In this document: piece by piece, positions 54,060 through 64,000 of the stretch | Position numbering within the stretch: the stretch's first letter is position 1 | Layout of the letters: each line of letters opens with the position of its first letter | Origin: Cucumis sativus | Taxonomy: Eukaryota > Streptophyta > Magnoliopsida > Cucurbitales > Cucurbitaceae | Assembly: GCF_000004075.3 (NCBI RefSeq) | Contig: NC_026658.2 | Span: 5,642,001-5,706,000 of the forward strand | Reading direction: 5' to 3' | DNA length: 64,000 nt | Position numbers and translations under genes: made by a program | The notes under the pieces: model-generated | Databases searched by the model: none | Seen by the model: the letters and a program-made list of their open reading frames with translations, nothing else | Told to the model about the DNA's origin: nothing

Positions 54060-55709
54060 TAATTGAAACTCTTTTCTTTTTGTAGAAGCAAAGCATTGGC
54101 TTCCTTTTCTTGATGAATTCGTTAAAGAAAACTGTTTTATTCTAAATATTTATAACTCTTTTTTCTTCTTGGAATAAGAATAGGAATAAAAGTAGGAGAG
54201 CATAAGATTCTATTATCAAATCTACTAATTAATTAACAATTAATAAATTAGTTAATAATTAATTAAATCACGTTTAATTAATATTAAATTCAAATCTTAT
54301 TTAAATAAATATCTCTTCAATATCTTATAGATTTATATTAATATAATTAATTCAATCATATTTAATTAAATGAACTAAATTATTAATTAATTCTTCAATT
54401 AATTAATAATTAATAGCGAAATTAAATATCTTATATTTAACTTAAATAAAATTTGAATCATATTCCAATATAAGTTTCTCATAACCAATAATTATAATTT
54501 TAATATGAATCCAATTCACATTAAATTAATATTTGAACTCATTCAAATATTTTATATAAATTTATATAATAAAGTTTCACAAATTTTATATTATAACGTA
54601 TCATTGTACATTAAACTAACTCCCAAAGTAATTTTGAATATTTCAAATTACAATCAATATAAATAAATCTCATTACCCTTTACGAGCTAGGAAGTTGACC
54701 TAATTGACCTACAGATCAGAAATTACAACGATATGAGATTAATTAGCTAAACTCATTAGCCACATCAATCAATATTCGTTAACTATATGTACAATTCACT
54801 AAAGACTCATAGTTGAACTCTTCTCACTGTAGATATATTTATGTGTCCACAGATATAGACCAATAACAGTAAGTTAGTCATTCATGAGTGTTTGTAACAC
54901 CAGCTGAGTCCATTTACTGTTTTACCTCTAGGTTACCTCTAATCCTTAAATGCCAGTTGCTCCTCCAATGAACAACCTGTTTATGGTCCTACCAATAAAC
55001 AGAAACCTCTCTCGTGCCATAGAGATGGTAGAGCCATTTGTTCAAGACCTGGAGACACCATTTAAGGGAACACTCATCTACTTACACCACAGTAGGAAAA
55101 AATGAATTCCATCCTGTGTAATTATGTTTCCAGCTCCCCATTCGGTTTTGTCCTCAAAATGATAAGCTTATTGAGTCGGCGATCTGACCACTCTCATCCA
55201 TAAAAATCAAAAGACAATCCTTCACAAGCAGGAGTTCATAATACACTTAGGATTAAGACTAAAGTTACCTAGGTCATCCAAGGAAAATAGAAACCTAGCT
55301 AATTAACGGAGTTACATCTAGTGGTTACTATTTCACGATCGGATCTTATGCAATCTCATTGCATAAGATATCCTCACTAGCATGTCAACTACATGAACGC
55401 GTTGGATCATTGCGTTTGAATTAAATACAAAGTGAGCTGTATCCATAATGTTACCAGGATAAGGTACCCAACCATATCCCTGTAATATTGATCCTTTAAG
55501 CTGATCTTAAACATTAACTGATTCATATATATCTCTACATACTGTTCAAGACTCATTAAACAACCTAAGATGTTAATTGATTGGATTTGGGTTATTAAGA
55601 CAAAGCTAATATTATAATCAATAACAATTATTACAATAATAACACTTTATTATTAACGGTCAATTGATTATATTTACAATTTACGAGTTTTAGGATATAA
55701 ATCCCAATA
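54060..55709 (-). mobile_element. Nearly full LTR on the minus strand, right arm of the inverted pair
   Basis: Read on the minus strand it starts TATTGGGATTTATATCC and continues through CACTTTGTATTTAAT, the CGCCGACTCAATAAGC block and GAGTTATAAATAT near its end at 54060. Its last 520 bases on the plus strand (55189-55709) are the inverted counterpart of 53543-54058. It is slightly truncated at its far end relative to the copy at 33748-35330. Confidence 0.7.
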
Positions 55710-56260
55710 GATACAAAATCTATTGTTGAGATTATCAAATTCTGAAAAATAATAATTTTGTTATTTTGAAATTCAATTGTGTGATTTTGAATTCAAATTC
55801 AAGTTGGTTATTTTGAAATTAGTAAGATTGAATAAAATTATTAAATTGTTGAATCAATTAGTTGAGTTGATTATTAAATTATTAAATTAACAATGTAGAA
55901 ATGAAATAATGAGAGTTGAGGAAGGTGAGTATTTTGGTATTTCACAAAAAAAAAATGTTATTTGCTAAAATAAAAAAGAAAAAGTAGTTTTGACATTTTC
56001 CAAAATGACCCCTAAAAACGTTGCTATATTCTTATTATTACCTAATAACCTTAATCTTCATTTATGGTAAACCAAGGCCCAAACAGATATTGGGCTTTAC
56101 AGTCGACCCTAATTGTCCATAACCTCTCCCAAACACACCCTAAGTGTGTATTAATTAATATTTTATTACATTTTCTATTTGACTATTAAATGTAAGGAAA
56201 TTGCAATTGATAATCATTTCCGCAATAATAATTAAGAATATAACAAAATTTAAAGAATAA
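55710..56260. other. AT-rich spacer
   Basis: No gene seen. Short repeated phrases with TTGATTATTAAATTATTAAA are present near 55860-55890. No element recognised. Confidence 0.4.
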
Positions 56261-56383
56261 TGCAAATATAGCAAAACTATCACTAATAGACTTGTATCGC
56301 TGATAGATCAATATTTGCAACATGGTCTATCAGTGATAAACTTATATCATTGATAGAATTTGACAAATTTTGCTATATTTGCA
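56261..56383. repeat. MITE-like element with perfect 16-bp terminal inverted repeats
   Basis: TGCAAATATAGCAAAA at 56261-56276 is the exact reverse complement of TTTTGCTATATTTGCA at 56368-56383. Between them are CTATCACTAATAG, CGCTGATAGATC, GTCTATCAGTGATAAA and ATCATTGATAGA, so the whole 123 bp can fold into a long imperfect hairpin. It has the same plan as the segments at 35757-35950 and 21256-21390. No target-site duplication was obvious, and the superfamily is uncertain. Confidence 0.7.
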
Positions 56384-57282
56384 AATTTTTTAAAATGTTG
56401 TTATATACTTAATTATTTTGAATCCAAGTGCTAAATTTGCAACTATTCCTTAAATGTATGTTAATTATAACAGTAATCATAAAGATGAATTATATTCATA
56501 ATCTATGACGTTAATAATAGTCAAATAAATTTAAGACTATGGTTTTAAATTAACTTTTAAGTTTTTATTTTGATTGGTGAGAAAATTAGTATAAAAGTTG
56601 GATCAACAAAAGTATTTTAGAACTTAACGTATTTATAAAATTTCTTAAATAGTCACGTCGTTGAAGTTAAATATTTTTGGACCTTTAAAAGTTTAAGAGC
56701 ATTTTTTTTTTTGAGCTTTTCTTGTCATTTAGTTTAACCAAAAAAAAAGAAAATGAAGAAGACAACTCAAAACGACAGTCCCAAATTCGAATTAGCAAAA
56801 CAATTTGTGCTTATGGCTTAAAGAAAGAAAGAACGAAGGAACGAAAAAAAAAACGAAGATAATCCAATACCAATAACTAGAAAAGCAATTATGTTTGCAT
56901 TTTCGAAGATACGTGGCTTAGCTTTCCTCTCGGAACAGTAGGAGGGAAAGTAGAGATCGGAAAAGGAGAGTGAAGAAAGGAGAAGAAAAGGAAAAGAAAA
57001 GGATTATGATTGGGGGGATGAAACAATTCACCACCAACCCAAATTCCGGCTTACTCTACAAGAGCTCTCGGTTATGATGCTTTGTTTGTTTCTGCAGCTG
57101 AAGAGTTGTGTAGAACGAATTCCATTTCGCTATTTTCCCAATTAAAACTCCATAGCTACTAATTCTCTCACTACCCATTTACCGAAAATGGCAGAATCCG
57201 GTTTCTGCTTCGATTACTGAGCTCAAATTTTCGGTCCCTTCTCTTTATCCTCTATCAATTGCTTCTATTTGTCGTCTGTGCA
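56384..57282 (+). promoter_or_regulatory. Upstream region and leader of the NHL-repeat gene
   Basis: AT-rich spacer to about 56730, then a purine-rich stretch (56820-57010) followed by a GC-richer, probably transcribed leader (57030-57282) up to the start codon. The leader contains an ATG at about 57075 (ATGATGCTTTGTTTG) and others that could open short upstream frames. No clear TATA box. Confidence 0.4.
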
Positions 57283-60200
57283 ATGAGGAACCCGTTCACA
57301 TTTGTCATTTCTATAATATTTGTACTCTTTCTCACTCTTCAAATCCAAGTAAATGCTACTCCTGCAGGTGAGTGTTTTCTTTCATCATCTTCATTTTCGA
57401 TCTGTTTGCTTGATGGGTTTGTTCAAATAAGCTTCAATTCTTCATTTAGCTTATCTGAAACGATTGTGATGCTTGGATTGACTGTTATCTTTTGAGAGTG
57501 ATTTGGCTATTTTTGATGTTTTGGTGGATATTTTTTGTTGTTTACTCCAGGACCATTGATAAAACACTTGTCTTCTTTTGTCAAATGGACCAGGTCTTCA
57601 TATAAATCCCTCCCAGCACCCCCATCAGGTAGTTGTGAAAAGAAAAGAAAAAAAACTGTTTCTATCTTTTTGGTACTTACTGGTTACCTTTGTTTATTAT
57701 GGCTGCCGATTTTCTTTTTCATGTGATGTGAGCTTCTGTTTGGCAGATGGGAATGTCCTTCAGTTTGAGAATGGGTACTTGGTTGGGACTGTAGTGGAGG
57801 GCAATGAAATTGGAGTTCTTCCACATAAGATCCATGTCTCGAAGGACGGTGAACTTTTCGTTGTCGATTCAGTTAATAGCAATATTGTGAAGATCACTCC
57901 TCCGTTATCTAAATGTATGATGCCTTTGCTGTTTGTCGCATAAATTTTATAAGTTGTCTTCTTTCGTATAGTTTCTATTGTGAATGGTAGTCTAGATTTG
58001 ACTTGCAACATTTTACTATTTAAAATTGTTCCTTGCTTGACCTGAAGGAAGGTGAACTTTTCACTGTTGATTTAGTTAATAGCAATATTCTTCAGTTGAT
58101 CACTTGATTATCGAAATGCACAGCATTGTTCATCTGATGGTCTCCATAATTTTTCTTCAGATGCAGTCCTTTATTTCGAAAGTTGTAGTCTATATTTAAA
58201 CTTGCAACATTTAGTTTTGAGAGTTGTTCAATGCTTGATCCATAATGTTCATACAGAAGGCAAATGCTGAGCCTCTGAATTTACTAGTTGAGATTTTTGG
58301 AATGCTGATTTTGATTCAAATACAAGGTGTCATACTTTATTCTCACATCTGTCTGATATGATGTGCCATTTTTCGGACCCCATAAAGTCATCACAAGACA
58401 AGCTGTACAAGAAGTATGAAGTATTTAATACAGCTCAGTTATGTTTCCATTTACATGTGTTTTATCTTTGATTTGATGCAAAATTATACATTATTCCCCG
58501 TGCCTTTTTAGTGCTCCTATTTTAAAAAAATATAAAGTGTAGTGTATGCACTTGTGATGATTCATTTTTGTTGAATAATATTTGGAATCTTTTCATTTAT
58601 GAATTACTAACTTTATTCCATTTTTTGCTTCTGTGTTATTCTGATTGCCTTCGAAGATACTAGAGCAAGATTGGTTGCTGGGTCATTTCAAAGCCACACT
58701 GGACATATTGATGGAAAACCTAACGATGCTCGCTTTAACCATCCAAGAGGTGTAACCGTGGATGATAAAGGAAATGTGTACGTAGCTGATACCTTGAATT
58801 TGGCCATCAGAAAGATTGGAGATGCTGGTAGTAGATTGATTCCTTTTGATTTAATAAGGAATACATTAACTCATTACATATCAATCTTCGTGCATGATAG
58901 GACTCATGAGACCTAATGGTTATTTTCTTCTTTCTTACAAAGTTGAAGATCACTGTTGTCACATGCGTGTTAATTCTTTATATGAAAGATTAAACATATA
59001 TAACCTATTGGCCAGGTTTTTTAGTATAATGGTAGTTGACATGGTAAAACAAGAGGTTTTGAGTTCAAATCTCTTCTCCAATTGATTTTAATTGCTGACT
59101 TGTTTAGACCATTTGCATTTTTTTATGGCTTTCAATCCAAGAATCTAAGAGACAATATATGTGACAGTTGACCATTATATATAAAGAAGCATGTCATAGT
59201 TAAACTTCTTTTGCAGGCGTGACAACCATTGCAGGGGGCAAATCAAATGTTGTAGGCTACAGGGATGGACCGGGCGAAGATGCAAAATTCTCAAACGATT
59301 TTGATGTAATGTATGTCCGTTCTACTTGTTCCTTGTTGGTTATTGACCGTGGAAATGCTGCAATTCGTCAAATATCTCTAAATCAGGAGGATTGTGAATA
59401 TCAAGACAGTTCGATTTCCAACAGTGGTATGGAAATATCCTTGTGTTTCTTTTTGGAGATGAAAGGGATATATACATACATACATATAAATATATATATA
59501 ACCTCCTCTCTAATAAGAAAAAAGCAAATGTGATACCTTCTCATGGCATCATGTTTCTCAAGAGAGTAGTTTTTCGATTTGGTTTCATGACTATTCCTGA
59601 TGCTTTCAATACTATTGAACAAAAATAAAATCAATATTGCTTAAGGTTGAAAGACTTCAATCCTACTCTGAACTCTTCCCTCAAAGTTGATCTAGAAGAA
59701 GGAAAAAACATACCCTCCTTGTTGCATCATTTGAATCTTTTGCCTTACGCGTAGATTATTGTTCATTACCAGATTCTGATTATGTAATTGTCTAGAATTT
59801 CATCAACAGTTGATCTATTGTTTCATGAACAGTCCCCTCCTCCTTGATATTCTGGAAAAGCGGTTTGTTTTCTTTGCATAGATTTTAAGGATAACAATGT
59901 TAAAACTGAAGATTTTAGGATTCCATTCACTGCTTCGTCCATCATTCATCAAAATAATGAACTGTGTCTCCCCCACTGACGTTTGGCCTCCTAGTTGTTG
60001 ATCTATGATAAATGAACAACATTTTTGCCTTCATGACTCACACCATCGTTTATGCCTTTGGTTACTTTGAAGGGTATATTTTGTTTCTTACTGTCCTAAA
60101 CTTTTATCCCCAGATGTTCTTATGATCATCGGTGCTGTTTTGGCGGGATATGCAACATATATGATTCAGCGGGGCTTTGGAACCTCGAATGTCTCTCAGA

Positions 60201-61399
60201 CAGTAAGTTTCGATTTGATCTATTTTTGAGTTAATTGGCCAACGAGATATTTTAAAATACTCTAATCTACATAGTACTAAGGAGAGCCTAACGTATCCTC
60301 AAAATATTCATCCAACAAGTTGACATAATTTTTTTAATTAATTAATTTATTTATAGCACCTAGGGATGAAACTTTTTAAAACAGAAAATGTCTTGTTTGG
60401 TAACCATTTGGTTTTTGAAAATTAAACATATTTCTCTCGTTTTGTTACATGGTTTTCATTTTCTTGAGAAAAAGAGTTGAATTTTTGCCAAATTCTAAAA
60501 ACAGAAACTTCTTTTATTAGTTTTCAGATTTTGGCCTGGTTTTTGAAAATATTGGTCAAAAGTATGTAACTAAGCAATAAATTTGGAGGTGAAAGAGGTG
60601 TTTGTAGGCTTATTTTTAAAAAACTAAAACCAAAATTAATCGATTATTAAATATGGCCTAAGAGTCCAAAATGATATCAAACAGTTCTCTTTTTACTTTG
60701 ATTATACTTTGAATTTGTAACATTTGCCTGGCCTTATGAAATGCAATATTCTTGCAGAATCCTCCTTTAGAAACTGAGTATAGAGAAAAACCATACAAGC
60801 CAGAGTCAAGCTCGGTCATGGACAGTGTAAAGGAAGACCCAGGATGGCCTTCATTTGGACGACTCATCATTGATCTTTCCAAACTGGCTCTTGAAGCTGT
60901 GGCTAGCATTTTCCTTTCTGTTGTTCCCGCTCGTTTCAGAGCTCGTAACACCAGAAAAGGTCTGACTCCGTTGAAAGATTCTCTCAGGATGCCTGAAGAT
61001 GAACCGGAGCAACCAACAGTTCAAATGCTGCAGAGAACTCCTGTCCCTTTGACTGAAACAAGACAAGCTCATGTCAATGCAAGAGATCCCTTTCCTGAGC
61101 TGATGAAGCCTTCAAAGCTCAACTCAAGTAGTTTCAAAGATCCCTCGCTGCAAAGCAAGCACCGATCCTCAAAACGTCAAGAGCATGCTGATTTTTACAG
61201 ATCAGGTGAGATTCCTCCACCTTATAGCAGGTCCAAGAGCCAAAAAGAGAGACCTCGACACCGACAGCGTGAGAAAAGTGCAGAGATTAGTTATGGAGCT
61301 GTAGGATCTGAGCTAAAGCCAGCTGATTATGACAATCCAAAGTATGAACATTATAATATCAGGAATAAGTATGGACCAAATGGTTCCTTCGGATTCTAA
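57283..61399 (+). CDS. NHL-repeat protein with signal peptide and one membrane segment
   Basis: Member of the plant NHL-domain family (similar from memory to Arabidopsis At1g70280); the biochemical role is unknown. Seven exons: 57283-57367, 57551-57628, 57747-57914, 58657-58827, 59217-59426, 60114-60202 and 60758-61399. All are GT-AG and give 1443 nt (480 aa). Residues 1 to about 25 are a hydrophobic signal peptide, so the start is the ATG at 57283, not the TTG frame opening before it. NHL motifs: about 79-107 (HKIHVSKDGELFVVDSVNSN), 139-165 (HPRGVTVDDKGNVYVADTLN) and 190-216 (FDVMYVRSTCSLLVIDRGN). A membrane helix VLMIIGAVLAGYATYMI lies at 239-255. The remaining tail is polar, Lys/Arg/Ser/Pro-rich and probably cytosolic, with a short hydrophobic segment (LIIDLSKLALEAVASIFLSVV). 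Intron 3 contains a decayed copy of part of exon 3, and intron 4 contains a tRNA-like SINE scrap. Two or three NHL units alone would be too few for a full propeller, so it may oligomerise or have diverged blades. Confidence 0.92.
57838..58243 (+). repeat. About 205-bp tandem duplication: end of exon 3 plus start of intron 3
   Basis: GAAGGACGGTGAACTTTTCG at 57841 recurs as GAAGGAAGGTGAACTTTTCA near 58046, a 205-base step. Both are followed by a TTGA/C TCAGTTAATAGCAATATT match. The intronic sequence after each copy also matches (ACTTGCAACATTT then GTTGTTC and TGCTTGA). The second copy lies wholly within intron 3, and its reading frame is interrupted (TTGATCACTTGATTATC), so it is a decayed exon duplicate that the gene model skips. 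Confidence 0.7.
59009..59090 (+). repeat. tRNA-derived SINE-like fragment in intron 4 of the NHL gene
   Basis: TTAGTATAATGGTAG at 59021-59035 resembles a Pol III A box, and GGTTTTGAGTTCAAATCT at 59055-59072 resembles a B box, about 35 bases apart as in tRNA genes. No complete cloverleaf can be drawn, so it is not a functional tRNA. A tRNA-derived SINE or dead tRNA copy is the best guess. Confidence 0.45.
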
Positions 61400-62460
61400 C
61401 TACTGGGAATCTTTCAATTCCCCTCCAGTCTAGCTTCCATTTCTGGCACGATTTTGACCCGCCTTACATTGACTCATTGTTGCAAGCAACTCAAAACGAA
61501 CTTCCGACATCGCTAGAGATTGATGTATAATTCTATACTTGGAGGCTCCTGTAATGGTAAAAGTTGAATGTTGAGGTGGAGAAACTTGAGAGCTCCTTGA
61601 TTGTTTTATTTTTAAAGTTTTACTTTGACCTGGGAATCTTAGACCATTGTAATTTATTGTTTCATAAATGTGACCAATTAATCAAAGTTCGTTTCTTGAA
61701 GGCAATGAATTGTAGTAATACAATATCATCTTTTTAAAAATTTATTTTCAATAAAGTGACTTTTAACTTTGATAGATACACAGAACAAATGTTATACAAA
61801 GCGAGATATGGTTATGGTAGCAATCTATATTCACACCATATTTTTAAATCCTACCTGTATCTCAAATTTTTTGGATTTAAATCATATCTCAAATTTTAGG
61901 ATTTAAATTTTAAACCTGAGAAAAAATAAATTTTTTATTTCTATAATAAAAAATTATTATAAATGACAAACATATTGATAATAGCAAAATTTTTATAAAT
62001 TAAACTTTCAACGAACGAACATAAGTTTCAACAAAATTAAACATGGTATAGTTTTCTTTGTAATATACAAATTTTATATTCATTTAATGGATATGAGAAT
62101 AGTTTCATTCACAAATTTTGTAACAAAAGTTTATTGCAAGGAAAAAATTGTAAAAAAAATAAAGTTTGACTTAGTGATATTAACACGAGGTGGTTCGATC
62201 CTAGGTGGAGTCCTGAAAAATTCGAAAAAAAAACTCAAAGTGTCAAAATTTTCAAATTCGCTTTAGTTCAATTCTCAGGGTTCTGATCAAGTAGGAAGCT
62301 CCCATTACAGGCAACCTTCCTGTAAAGCAGGATGACGATCCAAGTATATGTTTACTATCCCTTATTCTATATAGTCTAGTATATTTGACCATGTTATGCT
62401 AGATCTATAATCTTCTATAAATACCATATATGTTCCTATTTACCATGAGTTCCAATCACA
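61400..62460. other. 3' UTR of the NHL gene and spacer
   Basis: The 3' UTR probably runs to about 61750 (AATAAA in TTCAATAAAGTGAC near 61750, with other AT-rich candidates before). The spacer holds AT-rich sequence and, at about 62195-62215, a B-box-like GGTTCGATCCT without a clear A box. No gene. Confidence 0.45.
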
Positions 62461-62464
62461 TATC

Positions 62465-63240
62465 ATGCACCCTTTTGATATTTTGGTGGAGTTAGTTGAT
62501 CTCTCTTTAGTTCGACCTTTAGGTTTGGTTAAGGATGTAGTTGTTAGGGTCGATAGTCTGTCATTTCATGTTGACTTCTATGTAGTGAATGTTAATACTT
62601 CCACTTCTCCCTCTGAATTATTTGTTCTGTTAGGGATACCCTTCTTAAAGACAGTGAAAGTTGTAGTTAATGTTGACAAATGGTCTCTTAGGATCAAACA
62701 TGGAGACCAAATCTTAAACCTTTACAATGTTCCATGATAATTCTTCTGCTAATCCTATTTGTTTTAGTTCTGTTATCTTTCAGGATATTAGGCCACCTCC
62801 TAATTTGGGGGTGGAGGATGTCAGCTCCGATCTTCCAAGAGATCATGGTTGATGAAGCCGAGTAGGTTGAGCATAGCGACTTTAGAAAATTGTGCTCCCT
62901 GGAGGCAGCCATGATTTTGTAGGTTCCTTTCAATTATTTTTATTTTATTTGATCTAATCTTTTTCTGTCATTCTTGATTTTAGGAAATTTTGGAAGAATG
63001 CATCTTTTTGTGAGTTAAACGTCCATCCTCAGTAAGCCAAATTCCAGTAAGCTTTTTGTTTCTTGTTTTTTCCTTTGTTTTATTGTTTATAACATTGAGA
63101 TAATACATGTTTTTAAGTTGGGGTGGAGTGTGTCTGTATTCTGGCTGGAGCCCTTGAGCATCTGAAACCAAGCTATTGTGTGCTTTATTTGCTTGCTTGG
63201 TTGTTTTCTGCTTTTTGAGACAGGCATATGATCCACTTTT
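62465..63240 (+). mobile_element. Ty3/gypsy retrotransposon scrap (protease region)
   Basis: A frame from 62465 to 62737 has the family pattern LSLVRPLGLVKDVVVRVDSL, FHVDFYVVN and LLGIPFLKTVKVVVNVDKWS, matching the retroviral-type aspartic protease region of plant gypsy elements. It is followed by sequence with the phrase TTTTTAAGTTGGGGTGGAGT near 63112, common near the end of the internal region in this superfamily. It lacks most of the element; it is an old, broken fragment. Confidence 0.6.
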
Positions 63241-64000
63241 AGAGTTTTTTTTAGCATGTATGAAGTATTGCATAACAAAAATAGGTATGATTTTGAGCAT
63301 AATTTAAAATTTTTCTTCCATCTCTTATGCACATTTGAGTCTTTAGCTTGACTATCCTAGGTCCTACATGCTTAGAGTAATGTTATCAAGTTCATAGGTT
63401 TGCTGTCACCTCAAAGGTCTCCCAAGAGTCAATTTAGTCATGCATGTGCAAGGACTAAACCAACTTATTTGTCCACCTTTCGTACAAAAAAATAAGTAAA
63501 AGAAAAACCAACTCTACGTTAATGCCAAGAAAATCCAACCTAACATGAATTGGACTTTGAACGGGTCTCGCCTAAAATCTTAAACCCAAACAATGAGGCA
63601 AGATTTTGAGATAAGCAAAGAAAAATAAAAAGGAAAGAAAAAGGTACAAAAAGGAATAGAAAGCAAATTGGGGTTCCTTTAAATCTGTTCCAAATTTTGT
63701 TTGAGCTTAAGTGGAAAGGATTTAGGCTCATTTATGTATGGATAGATCAGAGATTGAAATTTCAATCTTTTGCATCAATTGATTGCTTAGATTTTGATTG
63801 GAATATGGATGGCATGTTTTACTCTTATTAACTCTTAAAGCATGAGAAAATCATGTAGATCCTAACAAGCTATTTTTGTGTGATTGTGTGTTTTGTTCGA
63901 CTTTGCTCGAAATGATCAAGGATTACGTTAGTGGTGATGATATTGTATGAAATACACTATCTAGTTCCGCTTAATTTGAGCTCATTCCATGATTTTACGT
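63241..64000. other. Unassigned AT-rich sequence to the window end
   Basis: No gene was recognised. It may continue the gypsy scrap or be spacer. Open frames on the minus strand in this part have no known motif. Confidence 0.35.

Noticed and set aside
59009-59090. Functional tRNA gene
   Set aside because: A-like and B-like boxes are present, but acceptor and anticodon stems do not pair; treated as a SINE scrap.
62195-62215. tRNA or SINE B box GGTTCGATCCT
   Set aside because: There is no convincing A box at the right spacing; a single short match is not enough.

Overview
This is an AT-rich plant nuclear window. Eight multi-exon or single-exon genes of ordinary land-plant families sit in intergenic DNA full of decayed retrotransposons, small non-autonomous elements and simple repeats. 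Nothing in it is bacterial, viral or organellar. A dicot is clear from the gene families, and the recurrent small palindromic repeats built on a TATCANTGATAGA core make me think of a cucurbit (Cucumis-like). The cucurbit assignment rests on memory and is inference only.

Layout. (1) 532-3980, minus: a complete six-exon uroporphyrinogen decarboxylase gene (plastid tetrapyrrole synthesis). (2) 5110-8782, plus: a complete four-exon tubby-like F-box gene, divergent from the first across about 1.1 kb. (3) 10174-13955, plus: a complete eight-exon ALG2 mannosyltransferase gene (ER N-glycan precursor) with one apparent GC-AG intron. (4) About 15160-19530: an old, broken Ty1/copia fossil. (5) 21891-23116 and 26668-28613, plus: two tandem four-exon genes for barley-type pathogen-related protein, separated by about 3.5 kb of LINE and LTR debris. 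(6) 30253-32338, minus: a two-exon RABA1-type Rab GTPase. (7) About 32580-35330: a non-coding element with an internal TATCA array, followed by an LTR fragment. (8) 38212-38562, plus: a small uncharacterised gene. (9) 42198-43598, minus: a DUF641/GIL1-type coiled-coil gene. (10) About 49790-55709: a copia fossil on the minus strand, carrying a second copy of the TATCA-array element and abutting an inverted pair of LTR fragments. (11) 57283-61399, plus: a seven-exon membrane-anchored NHL-repeat gene with a decayed duplicate of part of exon 3 in its third intron. (12) About 62465-63240: a Ty3/gypsy scrap.

The genes are independent housekeeping or regulatory loci and show no sign of a cluster or pathway; the only local relationship is the tandem pathogen-related pair. 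Exon limits were set by hand from GT-AG (once GC-AG) borders, reading-frame phase and remembered family sequences, and every gene model closes in frame. I found no convincing undescribed system. The most unusual items are the related TATCA-array elements (one with a candidate 9-bp target duplication), the inverted LTR arms, the duplicated exon in the NHL gene and the GC-AG intron in ALG2.
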